From positions 124,001 through 188,000 of the forward strand of contig NZ_PXNN01000006.1 in NCBI RefSeq assembly GCF_003007685.1: 64,000 nucleotides of DNA, in the 5' to 3' direction. The notes beneath the pieces were generated by a model that was given only the letters and a program-made list of their open reading frames with translations, ran no database searches and was not told where the DNA came from. This DNA is from Marinobacter halophilus (lineage in GTDB: Bacteria; Pseudomonadota; Gammaproteobacteria; Pseudomonadales; Oleiphilaceae). Of the stretch, positions 1-8,444 are shown piece by piece. The position numbers were made by a program, and so were the translations under genes. Positions within the stretch are counted from its first letter, which is position 1. Every line of letters begins with the position of its first letter.

Positions 1-210
1 CCTCAGCCGTTGCGCTTGTTTGCTAACGTCGATCTGGAGATCTTCAAGGGCGCAAATGCTGCGGGTGTCGATGTGCTGGCCATCGAGATGGCGTCTTTCG
101 AGGCCGATTTGCGCATTGGCGGAGTGTTGATTGGCGGCACCTCCATTGGCTCTGTAGCCATGGATAACCTGGCAATCACCGATACCTCGCTGCGGATCTA
201 CGGGCACTGA
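1..210 (+). CDS. C-terminal part of an unidentified secreted-type protein (5' end outside window)
   Basis: The reading frame is open from base 1 and ends at TGA 208-210, so only the last 69 residues are visible. They are rich in Gly, Ile, Leu and Ala and alternate hydrophobic and small residues, ending in SLRIYGH, which suggests beta-strand repeats. The style recalls the C-termini of DUF6160-like exported proteins common in Marinobacter and Pseudomonas, but this is an impression, not a family match. A strong hairpin terminator follows 12 bases after the stop, so this is the last gene of its transcript. Function unknown. Confidence 0.55.
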   Translation, partial: PQPLRLFANVDLEIFKGANAAGVDVLAIEMASFEADLRIGGVLIGGTSIGSVAMDNLAITDTSLRIYGH

Positions 211-222
211 TGCTTGCACCAT

Positions 223-251
223 AAAAACGGGGCCATGATGGCCCCGTTTTT
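223..251. terminator. Bidirectional Rho-independent terminator
   Basis: Twelve-base arms (223-234 and 240-251) of the form A5CG4CC / GGC4GT5 enclose the loop ATGAT. The A-run on one side and T-run on the other let it work on both strands, matching its position between convergent genes (the plus-strand partial gene and the minus-strand ABC operon). Confidence 0.9.
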
Positions 252-270
252 ATTACGACGATGCCGCCGC

Positions 271-1065
271 TTAGCTAAGCAGCAGGCTGTCGTCGTCCAC
301 TTCCAGCCCGCGTTGTTTTTCAAACAGTTCCAGCAGGTCTTTTACTTCCAGTCCTTCGCGTTCCTTGCCGGCAATATCAAAGACCACCTGGCCTTGGTGC
401 AGCATCACGGTGCGGCTTCCCACTTCCAGTGCTTGCTTCATGCTGTGGGTGACCATCAGTGCGGTGAGCTTTTGCTCTTTGATGATGTTCTGGGTCAGCT
501 CCAGCACAAACCTGGCAGTTTTCGGGTCCAACGCCGCGGTGTGCTCATCCAGCAATAGAATAGCGGATGGGGTGAGGCTGGCCATCAGCAGGCTGACAGC
601 CTGGCGTTGACCACCCGAAAGCAGGCCCATTTTGTCACCCAGGCGGTTTTCCAGGCCCAGGTTCAGAGACGACAGGCTGGCACGAAACTGGTCCAGATAC
701 TGCTTTTTGACTGCGGTGGTCAGGCCCCGGCGTTGGCCGCGCTTGATGGCCAGTGCCAGATTTTCCTCGATGGAGAGGTTTTCACAGGTGCCGGCCAGCG
801 GATCCTGAAACACTCGGGCGACCCGGGCGGAGCGTTTGTGGGTGGGCAGGCGGGTGACATCGAGATTGTCTACAATGATTTTGCCACTGTCCACCAGCAC
901 TTCGCCGGCCAGGGCGTTCAGGAATGTCGATTTACCGGCGCCGTTGCTGCCGATAACCGTAACGAACTCACCCTGGTTGACGGTCAGGCTCATGCCCCGC
1001 AAGGCCGGGTTTTCCAGTGGCGTGCCTTTGCCAAAGGTGAGCCTCAGATCGGTTGCGCTGATCAT
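271..1065 (-). CDS. ABC transporter ATP-binding protein (COG1101 / TrpZ-like)
   Basis: This 264-residue protein is a single ABC ATPase domain that would power import through the membrane protein encoded just upstream. Visible motifs are Walker A GSNGAGKST (about residues 39-47), Q-loop FQDP (about 86-89), signature LSGGQRQ (about 149-155), Walker B ILLLDE (about 169-174) and the H-loop His near 207. The start has a good ribosome-binding site (GAGGAGG). It is the last gene of a three-gene minus-strand operon, 9 bases after the permease. The family is best known from streptococcal TrpXYZ, linked to tryptophan uptake, but substrates of proteobacterial members are not established, so no substrate is assigned. 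Confidence 0.93.
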   Translation of the reverse strand: MISATDLRLTFGKGTPLENPALRGMSLTVNQGEFVTVIGSNGAGKSTFLNALAGEVLVDSGKIIVDNLDVTRLPTHKRSARVARVFQDPLAGTCENLSIEENLALAIKRGQRRGLTTAVKKQYLDQFRASLSSLNLGLENRLGDKMGLLSGGQRQAVSLLMASLTPSAILLLDEHTAALDPKTARFVLELTQNIIKEQKLTALMVTHSMKQALEVGSRTVMLHQGQVVFDIAGKEREGLEVKDLLELFEKQRGLEVDDDSLLLS

Positions 1066-1074
1066 ACTGCCTCC

Positions 1075-1977
1075 TCAGGCTTTCTTGCGGGTGAAGCGGT
1101 TGGTGAGGTTGGTGCGCACGCCGGGTAATACGATGGCGAGGGTCACCAGAACCGCAGTAATCAGGTTCAAATCCTGAGCCTGCAGGCCGAGCGCGTCTGC
1201 ATTAAGGGCAAAGGCGATGGCCAGTCGGTACATGATGGCGCCGATGACACAGGCAATCAGAGCCCGCACCACGGTGGTCGGGGTCAGCACCGCTTCGCCG
1301 CCAATCAGCGAGGCCAGGCCGATGACAATTACGCCGACACCCATGGTGACGTCTGCCGCCCCCTGGCTCTGGGCAAACAGCGCACCCGCCAGGCCGACCA
1401 GGCCGTTGGAGAGGGCTACACCCAGAATAACCATGCCGCCGGTGGCAATGCCCTGGGCTCGAGCCATGCGGGCATTGGCACCGGTGGCGCGCATCGCCAG
1501 GCCGGTTTCTGACTTCATGAATCGCCATAGCAGAATCAGGGCGACCACCACCACAATCAGGAACAGCAACACTGGCACCTGATGGAACTCAAGGCCCAGC
1601 GAGTACCAGGGGGTCAGTACTGTTTCTTCGGTTAGCAGGGCGATATTCGGACGCCCCATGATGCGCAGGTTGATCGAATAGAGCGCGATCATGGTCAGGA
1701 TGGATGCCAACAGGTTCAGGATGTTGAGCTTGACGTTCAGGATGGCGGTAACCGCACCCGCGGCCATGCCGGCCAAGGCGGCAAAACCCGTGGCCACCCA
1801 CGGATTCCAGCCTTCCAGAATCAGTACCGCGGCGACCGCAGCACCCAGAGGGAAGCTGCCGTCTACCGTCAGGTCGGGAAAGTCGAGTACGCGGAATGAC
1901 AGATAGATACCAAAAGCAACCAGGCCATAGATGAGGCCGGTCTCAAGAGCACCGTAGAATGCAATTTCACTGAGCAT
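1075..1977 (-). CDS. ABC transporter permease (COG4120 / TrpY-like)
   Basis: A 300-residue, very hydrophobic inner-membrane protein with about eight to nine predicted membrane segments, starting MLSEIAFYGALETGLIYGLV. The segment VLDFPDLTVDGSFPLGAAV is typical of the COG4120 permeases that pair with COG2984 binding proteins; the overall fold is related to branched-chain amino acid (LivH-type) permeases. It lies between the substrate-binding protein gene (66 bases upstream, with a hairpin in the gap) and the ATPase gene (9 bases downstream). It would form the channel of the importer. The substrate cannot be read from sequence. Confidence 0.92.
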   Translation of the reverse strand: MLSEIAFYGALETGLIYGLVAFGIYLSFRVLDFPDLTVDGSFPLGAAVAAVLILEGWNPWVATGFAALAGMAAGAVTAILNVKLNILNLLASILTMIALYSINLRIMGRPNIALLTEETVLTPWYSLGLEFHQVPVLLFLIVVVVALILLWRFMKSETGLAMRATGANARMARAQGIATGGMVILGVALSNGLVGLAGALFAQSQGAADVTMGVGVIVIGLASLIGGEAVLTPTTVVRALIACVIGAIMYRLAIAFALNADALGLQAQDLNLITAVLVTLAIVLPGVRTNLTNRFTRKKA

Positions 1978-2002
1978 GGGTAATTATTCACCGTGAAAGA
2001 AA

Positions 2003-2031
2003 ACGGGCGGGCCCTTTTGGGGTCCGCCCGT
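2003..2031 (-). terminator. Intra-operon hairpin/attenuator between binding-protein and permease genes
   Basis: Arms ACGGGCGGGCCC (2003-2014) and GGGTCCGCCCGT (2020-2031) pair with one G-U pair around a short T-rich loop. On the minus strand the hairpin is followed by TTTTCTTTC. It sits after the stop of the binding-protein gene and before the permease gene, so it probably ends part of the transcription or protects the upstream mRNA, giving more binding protein than membrane subunits. Confidence 0.75.
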
Positions 2032-2043
2032 GTTGGTCAGGCG

Positions 2044-3018
2044 TTATTGGTCGCTTTTGACGACTTCTTTAGCGTCCTGGATGAGGTCTTCAGACAGGGT
2101 GATGCCCATGCGCTCGCCGGCGGCAGGGTTCACGAACAGGTCCAGCTCGTCCATGGTTTCAACGGGCATGTCGGCGGTGCCGGCACCTTCCAGTATGCGC
2201 ACAACCATGGCGCCGGTCTGGCGGCCGTGATTGTAATAGTTGAAGCCCAATGCGGCTACGGCACCACGCTCAACGGTGGCGGTATCTGCCGCAAACACCG
2301 GAATGCCGGAGCGTTCGCCGACGGAGATCACCGCTTCGGCGGCACTGATCACGGTGTTATCGGTGGTCAGGTAAATGGCGTCCACTTTACCAACCAGAGA
2401 ACGGGCCGCGCCCAGCACTTCGGAGGTCTTGGTGGCAGCACCTTTGACCAGCTGCATATCGCGGGCGGCAAGGCGCTCGTCGAGCAATTCTATCAGTGCG
2501 GCCGCGTTGGCTTCACCGGGGTTGTAGACGGTGCCTACGCGCTTGGCGTTCGGCATGATGCGTTGCAGCATGTCGATGTGTTGCTCGATCGGCAGCATGT
2601 CGCTGACGCCGGTGATGTTCCCGCCGGGAGCTTCCCAGCTTTGTACCAGCTTGGCGGCAACCGGGTCAGTGACCGCAGAGAACACCACGGGCACGCTTCT
2701 GGCCGCGGCGGCAACCGTTTGGGCGGACGGCGTAGCAATGGCGACGATGACGTCCGGGCTTTCGCCTACGAATTTACGGGCGATCTGTGAGGCGATTGCC
2801 GAGTTGCCCTGAGCACTTTCGTGCATCAGACGGAGGTTTTGGCCAGCAATATAGCCGCGCTCGGCCAGCTCATCCTTGATGCCTTCGTGCACGGCATCCA
2901 GAGCTGGATGTTCCACAATCTGTGTAATGGCAACAACGCGGGTGTCTTGAGCCTGAACTAGGCTTGCTGCGGCAAGCAGCGAAGCGCCAATCAGGGTGCG
3001 CAGGGTCTTCTTGGCCAT
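2044..3018 (-). CDS. ABC transporter substrate-binding protein (COG2984 / TrpX-like)
   Basis: A 324-residue periplasmic binding protein, the first gene of a three-gene import operon. The start at ATG 3018 is chosen because it has a GGAGA ribosome-binding site and begins a classic signal peptide (MAKKTLRTLIGASLLAAASL, cleavage expected after VQA near residue 23). The mature protein has the COG2984 pattern: ITQIVEHPALDAVHEGI at the start, a VAIATPSAQ segment and the VFSAVTDPVAAKLV hinge region. An upstream in-frame start would add an unrelated basic extension and was rejected. Ligand unknown; relatives have been linked to tryptophan or other amino acids. Confidence 0.92.
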   Translation of the reverse strand: MAKKTLRTLIGASLLAAASLVQAQDTRVVAITQIVEHPALDAVHEGIKDELAERGYIAGQNLRLMHESAQGNSAIASQIARKFVGESPDVIVAIATPSAQTVAAAARSVPVVFSAVTDPVAAKLVQSWEAPGGNITGVSDMLPIEQHIDMLQRIMPNAKRVGTVYNPGEANAAALIELLDERLAARDMQLVKGAATKTSEVLGAARSLVGKVDAIYLTTDNTVISAAEAVISVGERSGIPVFAADTATVERGAVAALGFNYYNHGRQTGAMVVRILEGAGTADMPVETMDELDLFVNPAAGERMGITLSEDLIQDAKEVVKSDQ

Positions 3019-3204
3019 AAGCCCATCTCCGGGTTGGTTATTGATGTCCCCGCGGTGCGGGGTGGCAAAAATAAGGTGGGCAAGTTTACCACAGGGATAT
3101 GGGTTTCGGGGTAGGGATGCGCGATACTTTATCAGTTGCGGATGCGCATTAGTCCGGAATACAGATAATTTTGGCTCGGTCACGTTTTGACGAGCGAGGG
3201 TGTG

Positions 3205-3234
3205 TTGAAATAGTCTACTAAAGTCTAATAATAC
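3205..3234 (+). promoter_or_regulatory. Putative sigma-70 promoter for the acyl-CoA synthetase gene
   Basis: TTGAAA (3205-3210) and TAATAC (3229-3234) are separated by 18 bases, and the gene starts 38 bases further on. The AGTCTA motif occurs twice between the boxes. Judged by eye only. Confidence 0.45.
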
Positions 3235-3271
3235 GCTTACCCCCAACTATAAAGATAAATTAGGAAGGTTC

Positions 3272-4939
3272 ATGGACACGATAAACAAACTTCCCCTGGA
3301 AATGCTCTACCATTGGGAATCAACCAAAGCCGACGCTCCTTACATGACCCAGCCCATCGGCAATGGCAAAGTGGTTGAGTACACCTGGGGGCGGGCAGTG
3401 GATGAAGCCCGCAGAATGGCGACCTACCTGAAATCACTTAACCTGCCGGATAAGAGCCGGATTGGCTTGATTTCAAAGAACTGTGCACAGTGGGTCATGA
3501 CGGATTGGGCGATCTGGCTGGCTGGCCATGTTTCTGTGCCGCTGTACCCCACTCTGAATGCTGACACCGTTAATTACATTCTTAAGCACGCGGAGTGTGA
3601 TGTTCTGTTTGTTGGCAAGCTGGACGACTGGGACAGCATGAAGTCGGGTGTGCCCGAGTCTGTTCGTTGCATTTCTTACCCACTCAGCCCGCCTAACAAT
3701 TTTGAGACCTGGGACGATATCGTCGCCAAGTACCCGCCGCTGGAGGGCCAGGTACACCGGGAGCCAGCAGAGCTGGCCACCATTGTTTATACCTCTGGCA
3801 GTACTGGCCGTCCCAAAGGCGTCATGCTCAGTTTTGAAAACATGGCCTTCTCCGCTGCCGGCGGCATCCAGACTCTGGGGGTCGGTCCTGAAGAGCGCAT
3901 GCTGTCTTATCTGCCGCTGGCGCACGTGTTCGAGCGCACGTTCGTGGAGCTTGGGTCACTTTACGCGGGCTTTCACCTGTATTTCGCGGAATCTCTGGAA
4001 ACGTTTGTGCAGGATCTGCAGCGGGCGCAACCAACGCTGTTCCTGTCAGTGCCCCGGCTGTGGGTGAAGTTTCAGCATGGTGTACTGCAGAAAGTGCCCA
4101 AACAGAAGCTGGAACGGATGCTGAAGATCCCGCTGCTGAACAGGCTGATCAAGAAGAAGGTGCTCAAGGGCCTGGGTCTGGACAAGGTGAAGCTGGCGGG
4201 TTCCGGGTCAGCCCCGCTGTCTAACGACGTGCTGGACTGGTACCGCAATCTGGGCCTGGAGCTTTTGGAAGGCTACGGCATGTCTGAGAACTTTGCCTAT
4301 TCCCACATGAATAAGCCAGGCCGGACCCGAACCGGTTATGTGGGCGAGGCGCTGCCTGGCGTTGAGGTCAGAATCAGTGAGCAGGGTGAAATACTGGTCA
4401 AGAGCCCGGCAACCATGATGGGTTACTACAAGGATGAAGAAAAAACCAAAGAAACCTTTACCGACGATGGTTTCCTGAAAACCGGTGATAAAGGCGAAAT
4501 CGATGAGATGGGCCGCCTGAAGCTGACTGGACGGATCAAAGAAATTTTCAAAACCAGCAAGGGCAAATACATCGCGCCGGCGCCGATCGAGAATCGCCTG
4601 ATGTCGCACGACGCGATTGAGATGGTGTGTGTCTCTGGCGCAAACCAGACTCAGCCCCACGCGTTGGTGTTGTTGGGTGAGGAAATTCGACCCAAGATGG
4701 CGGATGAAAAGTTCCGTAAGGAAATCGAAGAAAGCTTCACGCAGCTGATCAAAGACGTAAACAAGACCGTGGATCCCCACGAGCAACTGGCATTTATTGC
4801 CGTGGTCAGCGATGAGTGGTCGATTGAGAACAGCTTCCTGACTCCGACACTGAAGCTTAAGCGGAATGTGGTTGAAGACGCTTACGAAGAGAAAGTGGAC
4901 AGCTGGTATGCGCAAAAGCAGAAGGTGATTTGGCAGTAA
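3272..4939 (+). CDS. Long-chain acyl-CoA synthetase (AMP-binding enzyme)
   Basis: A 555-residue ANL-superfamily enzyme that activates a carboxylic acid, probably a long-chain fatty acid, to acyl-AMP and then acyl-CoA. The AMP-binding signature IVYTSGSTGRPKGVML lies near residues 171-186, followed by the YLPLAHVFER segment typical of eukaryotic-like and FadD15-type long-chain ligases, the adenine motif EGYGMSE, and the C-terminal hinge and lysine region GRIKEIFKTSKGKYIAPAP near 420-440. It is a single-gene unit, divergent from the ABC operon upstream and closed by a strong terminator. The exact chain-length range is not readable; hence no fadD symbol is given. Confidence 0.92.
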   Translation: MDTINKLPLEMLYHWESTKADAPYMTQPIGNGKVVEYTWGRAVDEARRMATYLKSLNLPDKSRIGLISKNCAQWVMTDWAIWLAGHVSVPLYPTLNADTVNYILKHAECDVLFVGKLDDWDSMKSGVPESVRCISYPLSPPNNFETWDDIVAKYPPLEGQVHREPAELATIVYTSGSTGRPKGVMLSFENMAFSAAGGIQTLGVGPEERMLSYLPLAHVFERTFVELGSLYAGFHLYFAESLETFVQDLQRAQPTLFLSVPRLWVKFQHGVLQKVPKQKLERMLKIPLLNRLIKKKVLKGLGLDKVKLAGSGSAPLSNDVLDWYRNLGLELLEGYGMSENFAYSHMNKPGRTRTGYVGEALPGVEVRISEQGEILVKSPATMMGYYKDEEKTKETFTDDGFLKTGDKGEIDEMGRLKLTGRIKEIFKTSKGKYIAPAPIENRLMSHDAIEMVCVSGANQTQPHALVLLGEEIRPKMADEKFRKEIEESFTQLIKDVNKTVDPHEQLAFIAVVSDEWSIENSFLTPTLKLKRNVVEDAYEEKVDSWYAQKQKVIWQ

Positions 4940-4961
4940 GCTGCCGCAGACCAGACTCTTC

Positions 4962-4996
4962 AAGAGGCCCGACAAAGTGTCGGGCCTCTTTTTTTT
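4962..4996 (+). terminator. Rho-independent terminator
   Basis: Thirteen-base arms (4962-4974, AAGAGGCCCGACA; 4978-4990) around an AAG loop, followed by a T-run to 4996. It ends the acyl-CoA synthetase gene and lies before the convergent permease gene. Confidence 0.95.
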
Positions 4997-5029
4997 CCTG
5001 GTGCCGGGTTCAGAGCCTGGGCCGATTGT

Positions 5030-6718
5030 TCAGGACATGGTCCTGGAGTTGGAGATGGACCGGCTCATCAAAATGATCGGCACGATGCCTGCGAGCACGA
5101 TGATCAGTGAGGGCAGGGCGCTGTGATAGAGCTGTTCGTCAGAGGCAAACTGGTACACGTAGGTGGCCAGTGTTTCGTAATTGAAGGGCCGCAGTATCAG
5201 CGTCGCCGGCAACTCCTTCATGCAATCCACAAAGACCACCAGCGCCGCGGTCAACAGCGTACCGCGAAGCATGGGCAAGTGGACCTTGACCAGGGTTTTG
5301 CCGGGCGTGTGGCCCAGGGAGCGCGACGCCATGTCCATACTGGGCGTGATCTTTTGCAGGGCACTCTCGATACTGCCGGCAGACACCGCCAGAAAGCGCA
5401 CAGTGAACGCGAAAACCAGCGCAAAGGTGGTGCCGCTCAGCAGCAGCCCCGTGCTGTAACCGAAGTAGTCCCGCATCAGTCCGTCCAGCCAGTTATCAAA
5501 GCCGGCGAGGGGGATGATCACGCCGACGGCCAGCACCGCACCGGGCATTGCGTAACCTAGGCTGGATAGCCGCATCATCACCTGCATGCCGCGGGTATTG
5601 TGAAGCCGACGGCTGTAGGCGAGCGTTACCCCGATCAGTAGAGTGGTGAGGGCGGCAGTGCCAGACAGGAACAGGCTGTTGAAAGTGTTGCGAATAAAGC
5701 TGGAGTTCCAGCTTTCATCGAAGTATTCCCAGGCGTAATAGCCCAGTGTTGCTCCGGGGATGATAAATCCGAAGATCAGCGGCGCGGCGCACACTGCCAC
5801 GCAGATCATCTGTCTGGGAAACGACATGGTAAAGCGTTGAATGGGGTCGCGGTTATCTCGTGCCGCAAATTGCTGTTGCCGGCGCCGTGAGTAGCGTTCC
5901 AGGGTGACCAGGATGACCACAAACATCAGCATGGTGGTGGCGATCTGGGCGGCACCGCCAAGGTTGCCGAGGTTCATCCAGGTATCGAACAGGCCCAGAG
6001 TCAGGGTTTGCACCGCAAAGAAGTCGACCGTGCCGAAATCATTGAGGGTTTCCATAAGCACCAGAGAGAGGCCGACCGCGATGGCCGGGCGTGCGATCGG
6101 CAGTACTACTCTGAAAAAGGTACTGAGGGCTGAGTGGCCAAGACTCCGGCTGACCGCAAACAACGACGGGGATTGCTCCATAAAGGCGGCGCGGCCGAGC
6201 AGGTAAACGTAGGGATAAAGCACCAGGCCAATCATCAGGATCGCGCCTTCCAGGCTACGAATCTCGGGAAACCAGTAATCACTCGCATCTTGCCAGCCAA
6301 ACCATTCCCGCAGGGTTTTCTGAACCGGGCCGGCGTAGTCGAGCAGGCTGGTGTAGACGTAGGCGATAACGTAGGCCGGAACGGCAAAAGGCAACAGCAT
6401 TGCCCATTCGAAATATTTTCGGCCGGGGAATTCACACATGGTGACGGTCCAGGCTGTTGCCAGACCAATCACGAGGGTAAGAATGCCCACGCCAATCATC
6501 AACTTCAGTGTTGTTGTCAGGTAGCGCGGCAGGGTGGTGTCAATCAGATGTGGCCAGATGTTCTCGTCTGGAAAAAAGGCCAGGTAAAGAACAGAAAAAA
6601 CCGGTAGGACAACAATCGCGGTGGTTATCAGCGCACTGATCATCCAGCGCTTTGAGGTACGTTTGGCCAGAAGTGGTTGAGCAAGCCCCGGATTGGCACT
6701 GGTAACGACCTCGGTCAT
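5030..6718 (-). CDS. fbpB: Ferric iron ABC transporter permease (FbpB-type, fused)
   Basis: A 562-residue inner-membrane protein made of two permease modules in one chain, about twelve membrane segments, as in FbpB/SfuB/HitB. Two copies of the cytoplasmic coupling (EAA-type) motif are visible: SRSLGHSALSTFFRVVLPIA near residue 190 and SRSLGHTPGKTLVKVHLPM near 460. It would move Fe(III) delivered by the binding protein encoded just upstream. A hairpin lies between the two genes. No ATPase (fbpC) gene is adjacent or elsewhere in this window, so the ATPase must be encoded elsewhere or shared. Confidence 0.93.
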   Translation of the reverse strand: MTEVVTSANPGLAQPLLAKRTSKRWMISALITTAIVVLPVFSVLYLAFFPDENIWPHLIDTTLPRYLTTTLKLMIGVGILTLVIGLATAWTVTMCEFPGRKYFEWAMLLPFAVPAYVIAYVYTSLLDYAGPVQKTLREWFGWQDASDYWFPEIRSLEGAILMIGLVLYPYVYLLGRAAFMEQSPSLFAVSRSLGHSALSTFFRVVLPIARPAIAVGLSLVLMETLNDFGTVDFFAVQTLTLGLFDTWMNLGNLGGAAQIATTMLMFVVILVTLERYSRRRQQQFAARDNRDPIQRFTMSFPRQMICVAVCAAPLIFGFIIPGATLGYYAWEYFDESWNSSFIRNTFNSLFLSGTAALTTLLIGVTLAYSRRLHNTRGMQVMMRLSSLGYAMPGAVLAVGVIIPLAGFDNWLDGLMRDYFGYSTGLLLSGTTFALVFAFTVRFLAVSAGSIESALQKITPSMDMASRSLGHTPGKTLVKVHLPMLRGTLLTAALVVFVDCMKELPATLILRPFNYETLATYVYQFASDEQLYHSALPSLIIVLAGIVPIILMSRSISNSRTMS

Positions 6719-6824
6719 GCTTATCCCGTTATGATAGTGGTGATGAGAAGTGTTGCGATTTTAGATACTGAAATGTCTCACTGCAATGACTCGCGTCAGA
6801 TAACGAAGGGTGGTGCGAAAAACA

Positions 6825-6853
6825 GAGGGTGCCGATTGTTACTGGGCACCCTC
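6825..6853 (-). terminator. Intergenic hairpin/attenuator between iron binding-protein and permease genes
   Basis: Arms GAGGGTGCC (6825-6833) and GGCACCCTC (6845-6853) form a nine-base stem. On the minus strand it is followed by TGTTTTTCG. It lies 47 bases after the binding-protein stop and probably lowers permease expression relative to the binding protein. Confidence 0.75.
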
Positions 6854-6900
6854 AGATCAGGCTATCATCACCGGCTTCAGGCCGGCCCCGAAATCAGCCG

Positions 6901-7914
6901 TTAGCCGTCGTAATCCACACGGTCTACCAACCTGACGGCCGCGTTACGGTTGTTGGCAATTTCTTGAAGTGACAAGCTGTCTGGTGTCATCTCGCCCCAC
7001 TCCGCCACCAGGCCGGTGGGTTTTACGTTCGGGTTGGCCGGGTACTCGCTGTTGGCTTCTGCGTAAATGCGCTGAGCACTCGGAGAAGAGAGAAACTCCA
7101 TCAGTTTGACGGCGTTGTCTCTGTTCGGGGCACTCTGGGTCAGCGAAATGCCACTGATGTTGACGTGCGTGCCACGGTCATTGGCATTCGGGAAAACCAG
7201 ATTGACCTGTTCTGCGGTCGGGCGCTGGTTTTCATCCATCAACATGTTGCCGTAGTAGTAGCTGTTGCCGATAGAAATGTCGCATACACCTTCCGCGATG
7301 GCCTTGATCTGGTCACGGTCGCCGCCTTGTGGTTTACGGGCCAGGTTGTCCTTTACATCGTTCAGCCACTGTTCCGTCTGCTCTTCACCGTGATGAGCAA
7401 TCATCGAAGAAATCAGTGCAATGTTATAAGGATGCTTCCCGCTCCGGGTGCAGATGCGACCTTCCCACTTGTCATCGGCGAGATCTTCGTAGGTGCTGAT
7501 TTCACCTTCTTCGACGCGATCTTTTGATGTGAAAATCAGGCGACCCCGGGTGGTCAGCGCGTACCATTTGCCGTCTGGATGGCGCAGGTTTTCCGGAATG
7601 TTCTTGTTCATGGTGTCGCTGTTCAGGTCAGCGACCAGATCTTTCTCAACCAGTTCGCTGATGCGAGAAATATCGACGGTCATGACAATGTCAGCGGGGC
7701 TGTTGCGGCCTTCGCGCTGCAGGCGCTCGGCCAGACCCTGGCGGGCGAACACGACGTTGGTTTTGATACCGGTTTCATCGGTAAAGGCGTTCAACAAAGG
7801 CTCTAACAAATAAGCCTGGCGATAGGAATAAATGTTCACTTCGCCATCTGCGGTGGCGGCCATGGGCATTGCGGTTAGAGCGATTGCGGCAGCTGCGGTA
7901 AGTTTCATTCGCAT
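6901..7914 (-). CDS. fbpA: Ferric iron ABC transporter substrate-binding protein (FbpA/FutA-type)
   Basis: A 337-residue periplasmic iron-binding protein. A signal peptide (MRMKLTAAAAIALTAMPMAA, cleavage expected near residue 22) precedes VNIYSYRQAYLLEPLLNAF, the usual start of the FbpA/FutA/HitA fold. The run SYYYGN near residues 218-223 supplies the paired tyrosines that bind Fe(III) in this family. It is first in a minus-strand operon with fbpB. A good Fur-box match lies about 55 bases upstream of its start, so iron repression is expected. Confidence 0.94.
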   Translation of the reverse strand: MRMKLTAAAAIALTAMPMAATADGEVNIYSYRQAYLLEPLLNAFTDETGIKTNVVFARQGLAERLQREGRNSPADIVMTVDISRISELVEKDLVADLNSDTMNKNIPENLRHPDGKWYALTTRGRLIFTSKDRVEEGEISTYEDLADDKWEGRICTRSGKHPYNIALISSMIAHHGEEQTEQWLNDVKDNLARKPQGGDRDQIKAIAEGVCDISIGNSYYYGNMLMDENQRPTAEQVNLVFPNANDRGTHVNISGISLTQSAPNRDNAVKLMEFLSSPSAQRIYAEANSEYPANPNVKPTGLVAEWGEMTPDSLSLQEIANNRNAAVRLVDRVDYDG

Positions 7915-7968
7915 GATGTTTTCCTTTCTTGTGGCTGGCTTACCTGAGAGTTGAAATTACAGGCAGTT

Positions 7969-7987
7969 CAAAACGACAATCATTCTC
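7969..7987 (-). promoter_or_regulatory. Putative Fur box upstream of fbpA
   Basis: Read on the minus strand, GAGAATGATTGTCGTTTTG matches 13 of 19 positions of the Fur consensus GATAATGATAATCATTATC, with the core TGAGAATGATT strongly matching the 7-1-7 form. The position upstream of an iron-uptake gene supports it. Confidence 0.7.
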
Positions 7988-8093
7988 AATGCTATCCGCG
8001 TTTGAGTCAATAACCCTGTTGGGATATTTGTGTAAAAATGGTGTTATGCTTCATAACACTATAAAAACCGGTTAAAAACAGGGTTCCAGGGGT

Positions 8094-8372
8094 ATGGCTG
8101 ATAATGATCGCAGAGTGCACAGTCGCACGGCCTTGAGTGCGAAAGTTAAGGTGGTTCACGAAAGATTTGGTGAGTTTGTGTTCTCCACCCGAGACATCTC
8201 GGATGGAGGTGTCTTTATCGTGCTTAATGATGAACCGTTCACACCAGAAATGGGTGATAACGTGACCGTTCAGGTTCAAGGTTTGCCAATACCGGCACCG
8301 GTACTGGACATGGTGGTTGTGCGCAAGACCATTGATGGCTTTGGCCTGCAGTTTGATCAGAATGATGAATAG
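8094..8372 (+). CDS. Single-domain PilZ protein (c-di-GMP receptor)
   Basis: A 92-residue protein consisting of one PilZ domain. The c-di-GMP-binding motifs are intact: the RxxxR element (R7 and R11 in DRRVHSR) and DxSxxG (D34-I-S36-D-G-G39). The C-terminal strand GFGLQF is also typical. It would bind cyclic di-GMP in the cytoplasm and act on a partner protein. It is divergent from fbpA and followed by a lipoprotein gene 72 bases downstream and a degenerate HD-GYP gene, which suggests but does not prove a c-di-GMP-related locus. Partner unknown. Confidence 0.88.
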   Translation: MADNDRRVHSRTALSAKVKVVHERFGEFVFSTRDISDGGVFIVLNDEPFTPEMGDNVTVQVQGLPIPAPVLDMVVVRKTIDGFGLQFDQNDE

Positions 8373-8444
8373 TCCGTGGAATGTCGCTGGCCGATACTGA
8401 TAATGGGGTACCTCCAGTCAGTGTATTGAAAGGACGGCTTTCCA

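Noticed and set aside
1993-2790. A 265-codon plus-strand open frame opposite the substrate-binding protein gene
   Set aside because: Gly/His/Val-rich antisense product, overlapping a well-supported binding protein and an operon hairpin.
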